A DNA stretch of 64,000 nucleotides, taken from assembly GCF_021343995.1 (NCBI RefSeq), contig NZ_JAJTTE010000026.1, forward strand, positions 36,071-100,070, given 5' to 3'. The notes beneath the pieces are model-generated. The model had not been told where the DNA came from. It was given only the letters and a program-made list of their open reading frames with translations, and made no database searches. The DNA comes from Pseudonocardia terrae. Its GTDB lineage: Bacteria; Actinomycetota; Actinomycetes; Mycobacteriales; Pseudonocardiaceae. Within the stretch, counting starts at the first letter, position 1, and every line of letters starts with the position of its first letter. The position numbers were made by a program, and so were the translations under genes. This document shows, piece after piece, positions 8,703 to 16,749 of the stretch.

Positions 8703-10976
8703 ATGCGCTTCCGGCGGGCGGCCCTGGCCCTGGTCGCGGCGGCGGGCCTCGCCGGGCTCGCGGGCTGCGCGACCTCGGGCCCGACCCCGCTGTGCGACCA
8801 GGCGCGCGGGCTGGTCGGCCAGGGGCAGCTCGCCCAGGCCGCGGAGCTGTTCGCCCGCGCGCAGGTCCGGGACGAGGGCACGTGTGCCGACGACGGTCTC
8901 GGCGAGGTCGGCAACCGCTACACGATGGCCTACACCGACGCGGCCCGCGGCTCCGCGGCGGAGGTCGAGGGCCACACCGACCTCGCACAATCCGCCTACG
9001 AGTCCGCGCTGCGGCTCGACGCGGGCAACCAGGCGGCATCCAACGGCCTGGTCCGCCTCGGCCTCCCGCCCGCCGAGCGCAGCGCCCCGCTCCCCCTGCC
9101 CGCCGTCGCGCCCTACCCCCGGGCGTCGTGGTGGACGGGGTGGCAGATCGCGCTCCCGGCCCTGGTCCTCGCCGTGCTGGCCGTGTCGGGAGTGGGGTTG
9201 CTGTGGCGGCGCGGCGGGATCGGGGACCCACGCACGGCGGCCTCGTCGGGGACCGGGAAGAGCTCACGACCCGCGGCTTTCCTGGAGTGGCGCGGGCGCG
9301 GATGGCGGCGAAGCCGGTCGGACGACGAGGAAGAAAAGTTCGGACTGGCACCCGACGCCACGGAGGCGGGTCGGGACGCGGCCGTTGCTCAGGCCGCGGC
9401 CTCTGGGGCGGCCGATCGATCGGAAGCGGGTGGCGAGAACGCCGGCCCGGTCCGTGACGACGAGCCGGGCGGCATGTCGGACGGGGACACGCAGCCCGTG
9501 CCGGCGGCCGGAGGTGGGGAGGACGAGCGTCGGCTCGAGTGGGACCGCGAGGAGCGGGGTGCCGCTGCGGAGGGTGGTGCGTGGCTGACGCGCGGCCGGG
9601 ACCTCGGCCGTGGCAGGTCGAGGCGGAGGCGCCGCACGCAGGAGGAGGCCGACGCCGGTTGGACCCGGATGCGTGACGATCCCGCGCCGGAGCCCGCCGA
9701 GGTCCGACCGCCCGCGTCCCGCCCGCTCGCGGCGGCCCCGGGAGCCGCCGCGGCCGCCGGCATCATCGCCGCAGGTGAGGTCGCGCCCGAGCCCAAGGAG
9801 GCGGAGCCCTCCATCCCGCGCGAGGCCGACCCGGCACCCCGCCCCGAGGCCGGTCCGTCCGCTCGGAACGAGGTCGGGCCGTCCGGCGCCGGTGCGGCCG
9901 AGTCGGCTGACGGCCGGACAGGACTTCCTGATCGCCCCGAGACGGAGCCGGTTCAGGCCCGCGAGGCGGAGGTAGCTCGCGATGCGGAGGCAGCTGAGGC
10001 GGCGGCAGCGCACCAGGCGGAGGCAGCGCACCAGGCGGAGCCTGTCGATCGCGGATTCGAGCCGACCGAACTCGCAGAGACGGGGTCGGCCGGCCGCGGC
10101 GAGACCGAGCCCGTTGACGGTGAGAGGGCCGAGTCGGGGGAGCGCGACGAGACCGAGCCGGCCGATCACACTGTGGCAACCGGCGCTGGCGGAACCGCGG
10201 CCTCCGCCGTCGCCGCTCAGGGCGTCCGGCCCGCGGCGAGCACCGCGGCCGCACCGTCTGCCGAGAAGCCCGACCCCGCCCTCCGCTCCCAGCTCGCGGA
10301 CCTCGACCTGGAGATCGGCCAGCTCCAGCGCATCCTCAACCGCTCGCTGCGCACCGACCGCGACGGCGGCCCACCCCGCTTCTTCGCCGCCCGACAGCCG
10401 GTCAAGGGACCGGCCGTCGCCGTCACGCTGGAGATCGTGTCGCTGGACCTCGCGGGCGGGGAGCAGGCCGGCAGCACACTCTGCGTGCGCCGCACCGTGT
10501 CCGCCGAGCGACCGCCGGGCCCCTGGGTGCCGGAGGACCGTGACGTCCGCTGGCAGGACGTCGCGGAGGAGGTCGAGTACCGCGCGACCGGCAGCATCCG
10601 GGACTCCGACGGCCGCATGTGGATCACTCCGGGCCGGGAGGAGCTGCGGGCCGTCCTCCTCGACGTCGACCGCATTCGACCGGCCTGGCTCCCCCTGCTG
10701 CGCGGCGACTCGCCGAGCACCTCACTCCCGCTCGCCCCGCCCCCGTCGGACCAGGTCACCGGGCTCAAAGCCGCGCTCGACGGCGCCCAGCCGCTGGTCA
10801 GCCCCCAACCGCTCCCCTCGGGCGTCCGGCTGCTGGCGATCGTCGACGCCCTGCTCGCGGGCCCGACGCTCACCAATGTCCGCGTCGACGCCGTCGCCAA
10901 CGAGGTCCTCGCCCTCGCCGCCGCCGAGTCGGTCGAGTACGAACTCGACCGCCACCTGATCCCGCTCGGCCGCTGA
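8703..10976 (+). CDS. Large membrane-anchored protein, function unknown
   Basis: A 757-residue protein in four parts. (1) A lipoprotein-like start, RRAALALVAAAGLAGLAGC, with a lipobox Cys near residue 23. (2) A short TPR-like region (QLAQAAELFARAQ, LAQSAYESALRLDAGNQAA). (3) A membrane segment near residue 150 (WQIALPALVLAVLAVSGVGLLW). (4) About 330 residues of acidic/Ala/Glu low complexity with short tandem repeats (AHQAEA), then a folded C-terminal domain from about residue 520, starting with a helix DLDLEIGQLQRILNRS and containing Trp-rich WVPEDRDVRWQDVAEEVEYRATG. I do not recognise the C-terminal domain. An ATG at 8694 is also in frame. It stands alone, divergent from the DUF2252 gene. Confidence 0.7.
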   Translation: MRFRRAALALVAAAGLAGLAGCATSGPTPLCDQARGLVGQGQLAQAAELFARAQVRDEGTCADDGLGEVGNRYTMAYTDAARGSAAEVEGHTDLAQSAYESALRLDAGNQAASNGLVRLGLPPAERSAPLPLPAVAPYPRASWWTGWQIALPALVLAVLAVSGVGLLWRRGGIGDPRTAASSGTGKSSRPAAFLEWRGRGWRRSRSDDEEEKFGLAPDATEAGRDAAVAQAAASGAADRSEAGGENAGPVRDDEPGGMSDGDTQPVPAAGGGEDERRLEWDREERGAAAEGGAWLTRGRDLGRGRSRRRRRTQEEADAGWTRMRDDPAPEPAEVRPPASRPLAAAPGAAAAAGIIAAGEVAPEPKEAEPSIPREADPAPRPEAGPSARNEVGPSGAGAAESADGRTGLPDRPETEPVQAREAEVARDAEAAEAAAAHQAEAAHQAEPVDRGFEPTELAETGSAGRGETEPVDGERAESGERDETEPADHTVATGAGGTAASAVAAQGVRPAASTAAAPSAEKPDPALRSQLADLDLEIGQLQRILNRSLRTDRDGGPPRFFAARQPVKGPAVAVTLEIVSLDLAGGEQAGSTLCVRRTVSAERPPGPWVPEDRDVRWQDVAEEVEYRATGSIRDSDGRMWITPGREELRAVLLDVDRIRPAWLPLLRGDSPSTSLPLAPPPSDQVTGLKAALDGAQPLVSPQPLPSGVRLLAIVDALLAGPTLTNVRVDAVANEVLALAAAESVEYELDRHLIPLGR
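10020..10055 (+). repeat. Short in-frame tandem repeat
   Basis: An 18-base unit reading ggcagcgcaccaggcgga is repeated in tandem inside the low-complexity region of the preceding gene, encoding AHQAEA units. This fits slippage-prone linker expansion. Confidence 0.6.
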
Positions 10977-11051
10977 GCCCGGGCGCCCGTACCGACAGAG
11001 GCGCCCCGAACCCGACCGGCCGCCTGACCGGTACCCCCATGGCTACCCGGC

Positions 11052-11217
11052 CATGATCACGCCTCGTGGACCCACAGAGTCGATTTCCGACCGCCCACGT
11101 CCATGAATGACGATCACGCCCCTTGCCAGAGTCGCATGATCATGTATCGGGGACCGGCAGAGTCGCTCTCCGACTGCCCACGTCCACGAGAAACGATCAC
11201 GCCCAGAGCCCGCCGCC
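11052..11217. repeat. Two imperfect 83-bp tandem units
   Basis: Unit 1 starts at 11052 and unit 2 at 11135, each opening with catgatc. At equal offsets both contain agagtcg (11076 and 11159), a shared tccgac(c/t)gcccacgtcca block and cgatcacgccc near the end. Unit 2 opens with the 10-bp palindrome catgatcatg. The units fill the gap between the 8703-10976 gene and rmlC (convergent). They contain no ORF of note and are followed by a gccgcccc microsatellite. Confidence 0.75.
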
Positions 11218-11243
11218 CCGCCGCCCCGCCGCCCCGGCCCCGC

Positions 11244-11810
11244 CTACCGGTAGACCGGCAGAATCCCCTGCTCCTCCGCCTCGGCGAGGGTCGGCGCGTC
11301 CCGGTCCTTGTCGGACAGGACGAGTTCGACATCCGCAGGCCACGGCAGGCCCAGCGCCGGGTCCACCGGCGAGACCCCGTGCTCGGCGGAGGGGTTGTAC
11401 GGCGTGGAGCACAGATACGCCATCACCGTCGCCTCCTCCAACGCGACGAAGGCGTGCCCCAGCCCCTCGGCGATGTACACCGCCCGCAGGGACTCCGAGT
11501 CCAGCTCCACCGCCTCCCACTGCCCGAAGGTCGGCGACCCCACCCGCACGTCCACGATCACGTCGAGCAACCGGCCCGACGGACACGACACGTACTTGGC
11601 CTGCCCCGGTGGCACGTCCGCGAAGTGCACCCCCCGCACCACCCCGAGCCGCGACACCGAGTGGTTGGTCTGCCCCACGACCAGGTCGAACCCCAGAGCC
11701 TCCCGGAACACCGGCCCCTGGAACGGCGCCACGAACACCCCACGCCGGTCCGGGAACACCGGCGGCTCGAACACCCACGCCCCCGAGATCCCCAGCTCCC
11801 GGTACTTCAC
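11244..11810 (-). CDS. rmlC: dTDP-4-dehydrorhamnose 3,5-epimerase
   Basis: A 188-residue RmlC-type cupin. It shows the early DRRGVFVAPF block, the SRLGVVRGVHF block carrying the catalytic His, a KYVSCPSGRLLDVIVDVRVGSPTFG core and EGLGHAFVALEE with the second conserved His. It converts dTDP-4-keto-6-deoxyglucose to the L-lyxo isomer, third step of dTDP-L-rhamnose synthesis. The GTG start at 11810 overlaps the rmlB stop by four bases (GTGA), a clear translational coupling. rmlA and rmlD lie just across the divergent promoter. Confidence 0.93.
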   Translation of the reverse strand: MKYRELGISGAWVFEPPVFPDRRGVFVAPFQGPVFREALGFDLVVGQTNHSVSRLGVVRGVHFADVPPGQAKYVSCPSGRLLDVIVDVRVGSPTFGQWEAVELDSESLRAVYIAEGLGHAFVALEEATVMAYLCSTPYNPSAEHGVSPVDPALGLPWPADVELVLSDKDRDAPTLAEAEEQGILPVYR

Positions 11811-12781
11811 GACGCGACCCCGCTCTTGAGCGGCTCCCACCAGTCCCGCCGCTCCGAGTACCACGCCGCCGTCTCCGCCAGCCCCTCCTCGAACGACACC
11901 CGCGGCTCGTACCCCAGCTCGGCGCGGATCTTCGACCAGTCCACCGAGTACCGCCGGTCGTGCCCCTTGCGGTCGGTCACCGGCTCCACACGCGACCAGT
12001 CCGCCCCCACCGCGTCGAGCAGCCGCCCGGTCAGCTCCCGGTTGGTCAGCTCCGTCCCGCCACCGATGTTGTAGGTCTCCCCCGCCCGCCCCGAGGCCGC
12101 GACCAGCGCGATCCCCCGGCAGTGGTCGTCGACGTGCAGCCAGTCCCGCACGTTCAGGCCGTCGCCGTACAACGGCACGGTGCCCCCGTCGAGCAGGTTC
12201 GTCACGAACAACGGGATCACCTTCTCCGGGAACTGGTACGGCCCGTAGTTGTTGCTGCACCGCGTGATCGACACGTCCAGCCCGTGCGTCCGGTGATACG
12301 ACCGCGCCAACAGGTCGCTCCCCGCCTTCGACGCCGAGTACGGCGAGTTCGGCTCCAGCACGTGGTCCTCCGACCACGAGCCCGACTCGATCGACCCGTA
12401 CACCTCGTCCGTCGACACGTGCACGAACTTCCCGACCCCGGCATCCAGCGCCGCCTGCAACATCACCTGCGTGCCGACCACGTTCGTCGACACGAAGTCC
12501 GCCGCCCCCGCGATCGACCGGTCCACGTGCGACTCCGCCGCGAAATGCACCACCAGATCACAGCCCCGCACGGCAGCAGCAGCCGCCGACGGATCCCGGA
12601 CGTCACCGACCACCAGCTCGACCTCGGGGGCCACCGACGCCAGGTTCTCCCGCCGCCCCGCGTACGTGAGCAGATCCAGCACCCGCACCGAACCCGCCAA
12701 CTCCGGATACGCGCCCCCAACCAGCGACCGCACGAAATGCGACCCGATGAACCCGGCACCACCCGTGACCAGAACGCGCAC
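11807..12781 (-). CDS. rmlB: dTDP-glucose 4,6-dehydratase
   Basis: A 324-residue extended short-chain dehydrogenase. The NAD site is VTGGAGFIGSHFVR at the extreme N-terminus, followed by HFAAESHVDRS, the catalytic HVSTDEVYGS and YSASKAGSDLL (YxxxK), and RCSNNYGPYQFPEK. These are diagnostic of RmlB, the second step to dTDP-rhamnose. The GTG at 12781 begins right at the nucleotide-binding strand; a TACCCT hexamer ends six bases upstream, suggesting a leaderless transcript. rmlC follows with a four-base overlap. Confidence 0.95.
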   Translation of the reverse strand: MRVLVTGGAGFIGSHFVRSLVGGAYPELAGSVRVLDLLTYAGRRENLASVAPEVELVVGDVRDPSAAAAAVRGCDLVVHFAAESHVDRSIAGAADFVSTNVVGTQVMLQAALDAGVGKFVHVSTDEVYGSIESGSWSEDHVLEPNSPYSASKAGSDLLARSYHRTHGLDVSITRCSNNYGPYQFPEKVIPLFVTNLLDGGTVPLYGDGLNVRDWLHVDDHCRGIALVAASGRAGETYNIGGGTELTNRELTGRLLDAVGADWSRVEPVTDRKGHDRRYSVDWSKIRAELGYEPRVSFEEGLAETAAWYSERRDWWEPLKSGVAS

Positions 12782-12821
12782 CCGGTGAGGGTAGCGACGA
12801 GCCGCTCGGCAGAATGCCCCC
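12782..12821. promoter_or_regulatory. Divergent leaderless rml promoter
   Basis: Only 40 bases separate the rmlB and rmlD GTG codons. On the minus strand TACCCT (12793-12788) ends six bases before rmlB; on the plus strand CAGAAT (12810-12815) ends six bases before rmlD. Both fit -10 boxes (the second weakly) with transcription starting at or next to the start codon. No Shine-Dalgarno is present on either side. Confidence 0.55.
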
Positions 12822-13652
12822 GTGCGCGCCCTCGTCCTCGGAGCCGGCGGCCAGCTCGGGAAGGCGCTGGCCGCGGCCCTGCCCACGGCTCTCGCGTTGA
12901 CCCGCGCCGAGCTCGATCTGACCGACCCGGCCGCGCTCGCCGCCGTCGACTGGTCGGCCTTCGACACGGTGCTCAACGCCGCCGCCTACACCAACGTCGA
13001 CGCCGCCGAGACGCCCGAGGGCCGCCGCCGGGCCTGGGCCGCCAACGCCCTCGCCCCCGCCGCGCTCGCGAAGATCGCCACCGAGCACGACCTGCGGCTC
13101 GTGCACGTCTCGACCGAGTACGTCTTCGACGGCACCCACGACGGCCCGATCCCCGAGACCGCCGCCGTCGCCCCGCTGAGCGCCTACGGTGCGTCGAAGG
13201 CCGCAGGGGACGCCGCCGTCGCGACCACGCCCCGGCACTGGATCGTCCGCCCGACCTGGGTGATCGGCGACGGCGCCAACTTCGCCCGCACCATGCGCAC
13301 GCTGGCGCAGAAGGGCGTCAGCCCGACCGTCGTCGCGGACCAGGTCGGCAGGCCCACCCTCGCGACCGACCTCGCCGCCGGAATCCTCGAGCTCCTCGAC
13401 AGCGAGCCCGGCACCTACCACCTGACCAACGGCGGCGAGCCCGCGAGCTGGGCGGACGTCGCGAGGTTCGTCTTCGCGGCCTCGGGCCGGGATCAGCACG
13501 ACGTCACCGACACCACCACCGACGCCTACTTCGCCGACAAGCCCGACGCGGCCCGCCGACCGTTGAACAGCGTCCTCGACCTGACGAAGGCGGCGAAGGC
13601 GGGCGTCACGCTGCCGGACTGGCGCGCGAGCCTGGAGGCCTACCTGCGATGA
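12822..13652 (+). CDS. rmlD: dTDP-4-dehydrorhamnose reductase
   Basis: A 276-residue reductase. It starts with the nucleotide site LVLGAGGQLGKAL, then NAAAYTNVDAAE, HVSTEYVFDG and the YGASKAAGD catalytic Tyr/Lys pair, and WVIGDGANFARTM. It makes dTDP-L-rhamnose, the last step of the pathway. The GTG start at 12822 places the binding motif at residue 5 and lies behind a putative leaderless promoter. The stop overlaps the rmlA ATG by four bases. Confidence 0.93.
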   Translation: MRALVLGAGGQLGKALAAALPTALALTRAELDLTDPAALAAVDWSAFDTVLNAAAYTNVDAAETPEGRRRAWAANALAPAALAKIATEHDLRLVHVSTEYVFDGTHDGPIPETAAVAPLSAYGASKAAGDAAVATTPRHWIVRPTWVIGDGANFARTMRTLAQKGVSPTVVADQVGRPTLATDLAAGILELLDSEPGTYHLTNGGEPASWADVARFVFAASGRDQHDVTDTTTDAYFADKPDAARRPLNSVLDLTKAAKAGVTLPDWRASLEAYLR

Positions 13653-14542
13653 AGGGAATCGTTCTGGCGGGCGGCACCGGCACCCGGCTGCACCCGATCA
13701 CCCGCGGCGTCTCGAAGCAGCTGTTGCCGGTCTTCGACAAGCCGATGATCTACTACCCGCTGTCCACGCTGATGCTGGCCGGAGTGCGAGAGATCCTCGT
13801 GATCACCACCCCGGAGGACGCCCCGAGCTTCCGCCGGCTGCTCGGCGACGGCTCCGAGCTCGGCCTCGCCCTCACGTATGCCACCCAGGCCGAACCCAAC
13901 GGCATCGCCGAGGCCTTCGTCATCGGCGAGGACCACATCGCGGGCGAGAACGTCGCGCTCGTCCTCGGCGACAACATCTTCCACGGCCCCCGTTTCTCCG
14001 CCATGCTCCGCGAGGCCCGCGACGGGCTCGGCCCTGAAGGTGACGGCTGTGTCCTGTTCGGCTACCCCGTCAAGGACCCCCACCGCTACGGCGTCGGTGA
14101 GGCCGACGACCGGGGCCGCCTGATCTCCATCGAGGAGAAACCCGAGAAGCCGCGCTCCGACCGCGCCATCACCGGGCTCTACCTCTACGACGGTCGGGCC
14201 GCCGAGCTGGCGAAGCAGCTGCGGCCGTCGGCCCGGGGCGAGCTGGAGATCACCGACCTCAACCGCACGTACCTGGAGCAGGGCCGCGCCCGGCTCGTCG
14301 ATCTCGGCCGCGGCTTCGCCTGGCTCGACACCGGCACCCACGAGTCGCTGATCGACGCCGGGCACTACGTCCAGGTCCTCGAGAACCGCCAGGGCATCCG
14401 CATCGCGTGCCTGGAGGAGGTCGCGTTGCGCATGGGCTTCATCGACGCCGACGCCTGCTACGCCCTCGGCGAGAAGCAGGCCAAGAACGGCTACGGGCAG
14501 TACGTCATGGACGTCGCGACCTCGTTCAGCGCGACACGATGA
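13649..14542 (+). CDS. rmlA: Glucose-1-phosphate thymidylyltransferase
   Basis: A 297-residue nucleotidyltransferase with the signature KGIVLAGGTGTRLHPIT, SKQLLPVFDKPMIYYPL, LVLGDNIFHGP and EEKPEKPRS, followed by WLDTGTHESL. These match short-type RmlA, which makes dTDP-glucose from dTTP and glucose-1-phosphate. ATGA overlap with rmlD shows coupling. The last 17 bases overlap a leftward remnant ORF. Confidence 0.95.
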   Translation: MKGIVLAGGTGTRLHPITRGVSKQLLPVFDKPMIYYPLSTLMLAGVREILVITTPEDAPSFRRLLGDGSELGLALTYATQAEPNGIAEAFVIGEDHIAGENVALVLGDNIFHGPRFSAMLREARDGLGPEGDGCVLFGYPVKDPHRYGVGEADDRGRLISIEEKPEKPRSDRAITGLYLYDGRAAELAKQLRPSARGELEITDLNRTYLEQGRARLVDLGRGFAWLDTGTHESLIDAGHYVQVLENRQGIRIACLEEVALRMGFIDADACYALGEKQAKNGYGQYVMDVATSFSATR

Positions 14543-14735
14543 GCGAGCCGACCGTGATGTCCCACGCCTCGTCCTCGGCGCCGTAGAGGTCGATCCGGAA
14601 GGTCGTCAGCCGGGCGTCGCCGACCGGACGCTCGGCGAACAGCCGGTCGCGGGCGAGGAACGGCAGCCGGAGCGTTCGGAGTAGCGCTTGCGCGGTGCGC
14701 TCGAGCGGGTCGCGCTCAAGTCCTGCGTGCGGCAC
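14526..14735 (-). pseudogene. C-terminal remnant of an unidentified gene
   Basis: A 69-codon frame whose last ~48 residues (ending DLYGAEDEAWDITVGSLIVSR) look protein-like. The first ~20 codons run antisense over the adjacent ERCC4-Lsr2 remnant and are unlikely to be genuine. It resembles the tail of a larger leftward gene whose body has been lost. I cannot name the family. Confidence 0.35.
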
Positions 14736-15108
14736 GGGGCGGCGATCGACGTCGTCGCCGATCGTGGGCGCGAGCAGCGTTCCCAGATCGTCTTCACCCG
14801 GGCCCGCGGGCGGGAGATGGTCTTCTGGCAGTCACCACGGACCCGCCCCGATCGTCTTCTGCGACACCCGCGCCCTCGCGGAGGAGTGGACCTACCGCTT
14901 CCTCGCCGCCGCTCGGTCCTGGGCCGACACCGAGGCCGTCGCGGCTGAGCGGATCGGCGGCGAGCCCGCCCTGCTCGACGCGCCGTCCGCTCCACCGTCA
15001 ACCGCGGAGGTGCGTCAGTGGGCCCGCGAGAACGGCATCGTCGTTCCGGACAGGGGCCGGCTGCGACCCGAGGTGCACGAGGCCTGGCGAGCGGCGCACC
15101 AGGTGTGA
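14724..15108 (+). pseudogene. Remnant of an ERCC4-Lsr2 type DNA-binding protein
   Basis: Two pieces in different frames read as one damaged protein. Frame one (14724-14844) gives CVRHGAAIDVVADRGREQ then IVFTRARGREMVFWQSP. A frame jump at 14844/14845 leads to APIVFCDTRALAEEWTYRFL, then EVRQWARENGIVVPDRGRL near the end. The last block matches the Lsr2 C-terminal DNA-binding helix pair. From memory of this actinobacterial family, an ERCC4 nuclease-like region normally lies between the pieces; here it and the N-terminus are missing. The stop is at 15106-15108. No plausible start remains. Confidence 0.7.
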
Positions 15109-15934
15109 GGGGCGCGCTTCCCTGCCCAACGCCTGCGTCCGAGTGGCGTAACTCGAGTCAGGGTTGCGCTCGACCTGGTAACGCGGCGATCCGCGTCGCC
15201 GATGGTTACGAACCACCTCGGTGAACACGCGCTGAACGACGTCCGACGGCCCGGTGGCGGATCGGACCGCGCCAGCCGTACAGCGGTGCGGACGCGAGAG
15301 GGCGCATCGACTTGGGGAAGGGGGCACGGATGCGACGACGCCGCGGGGGCGGAGCGAGCCGGGCAGCTCCTCCTGGTTCGGCCCTGGCCTCGAGCGCGCC
15401 GCCGCGGCCGCCTCCCAGCCGATCGGCGTCCGAGCCACAATTGGTCCGCGAAAGGAACCTCGGCTGGACAACCGGCTGGATCACGCCTTTCCGGACCGTT
15501 CACACACGATTCCGGCACTCGGTTCGAACGGCAGAGATCACCCTGCGCGGAACACATCGCGGCGCCTCGCCCCTCATGCACCCCGTGTCGCGCGCCAACT
15601 CCGCAATCGCCGCCATTGTCGTTGCGGCCGCCCGCACCGTGACAGGTCCCAGGTCAGGAGGTCGACGGCAGAACACGGGATCGACGCGGACGCCACTGGA
15701 ACATCAGGTGTCTTCGCCGCAGACGTCGTCTGCAAAGGACCCGTCAAGCGCCGGTCAAATATTTATTCCCATCATGCACAGTGGAATGCCGACCTGCGGC
15801 CCGGACCCACCCTCTGGACGCGACGAGCATTCTGCGATGACCTATGCTGGCCGCCGTTTGCTCACCGTACATCCCCGATTCATCCCCGGATCACGATCAT
15901 CTCCGGCCTCCGGCAGCCCAGAGAAGGAGTCACC
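15109..15934. other. 826-bp gene-free region before the AEP operon
   Basis: Reading frames here have no conserved motifs and mixed codon quality. A nested stem-loop lies at 15178-15209 (outer gtaac/gttac, inner ggcga/tcgcc), about 70 bases past the remnant. AT-richer DNA at about 15750-15790 and 15830-15860 may hold the operon promoter, but I find no convincing -35/-10 pair. Confidence 0.5.
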
Positions 15935-16696
15935 GTGGTGGAACTGCCCGCAGCGTGGGAGCGGGTCGCCGGCGAGGTTCGCCGCCAGCTGCGCAACATG
16001 AAGCTGGACCGCACGGTGCGACGCCTGCCGGGCAACGAGGTCGTCGCACTGCGGGACTTCCTCGGCCCCCAGGCCGACCGGATCCTCTCCCGCTTCGGGT
16101 TGATCCCCGCTGCGGTGCGCCGCCGCCGGGCCCGCCGGTTCGAGGAGGACCTCCGCCTGCTCAACGACGTGCTGGCGAATACCGAGTTCGGGGACCGGTA
16201 CTGGGTCTGGGGCGGGATGCTGCTGGGTTGGGCACGGGAGGGCCGCCTGTTGCCGCACGACATCGGCGACGCGGACTTCTGCTACGACGCGGCCGACGAG
16301 AAGCTCCTCGACGAGGCCGAGCCCGCACTCCTCGCCGCCGGCTTCCGGCGCTGGTACTCGTTCCTCGACAACACCGGCGTACGTACCGAGCGCATCTTCA
16401 TCCGCCACGGGGCCCTGTTCGAGTTCTTCCGGCTCCGGCCCGCCGAGCAGGACATGCAGGAGTTCCACCTGTACGGCACCGGGCCGACTGGCCTGGTCGA
16501 AGCCGTCGGGCTGCTGCCCTCGCTCGATCTCGAACCGTTCGACTTCCTCGGGCGCACGTGGCGCAAGCCCGCCGACCACGAGAAGGTCTTGGAGCTCCAC
16601 TACGGGGACTGGCGCACGCCCGACCCGACCTGGGGCTACCTGGACGACAACGCCATCGTGCGGACCCACGAGTGGCGCCCGACGGGGGTGCGGTGA
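15935..16696 (+). CDS. LicD-like glycan phosphotransferase
   Basis: A 253-residue protein. After a helical N-terminus, the sequence YWVWGGMLLGWAREGRLLPHDI then GDADFCYD resembles the LicD/fukutin nucleotidyltransferase-like core (G-G-xL-LG, then the acidic metal-binding residues). LicD enzymes transfer phosphocholine from CDP-choline to a glycan. Here the operon makes AEP and carries cytidylyltransferase candidates, so transfer of AEP from CMP-AEP is the likely reaction (inference). GTG 15935 follows AGAAGGAG with five bases spacing. The stop overlaps the next frame's GTG (GTGA at 16693). Confidence 0.75.
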   Translation: MVELPAAWERVAGEVRRQLRNMKLDRTVRRLPGNEVVALRDFLGPQADRILSRFGLIPAAVRRRRARRFEEDLRLLNDVLANTEFGDRYWVWGGMLLGWAREGRLLPHDIGDADFCYDAADEKLLDEAEPALLAAGFRRWYSFLDNTGVRTERIFIRHGALFEFFRLRPAEQDMQEFHLYGTGPTGLVEAVGLLPSLDLEPFDFLGRTWRKPADHEKVLELHYGDWRTPDPTWGYLDDNAIVRTHEWRPTGVR

Positions 16697-16749
16697 CCCA
16701 CCGAACCCACACCGCGAACGCCGTTGCCAGGACGAAAGGGGATCCCCCG

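Noticed and set aside
10020..10055. CRISPR-like repeats
   Set aside because: The repeat is short, in-frame and without spacers; no CRISPR array or cas genes in the window.
11123..13648. Very long rightward open frame running into rmlA
   Set aside because: It crosses the 83-bp repeats, rmlC and rmlB on the opposite strand and rmlD in another frame; composition is Arg/Pro-rich shadow. Only the part from 13649 is real.
14606..15001. Leftward Arg-rich gene opposite the ERCC4-Lsr2 remnant
   Set aside because: The plus strand carries recognisable protein blocks across this interval; the minus frame is an antisense shadow.
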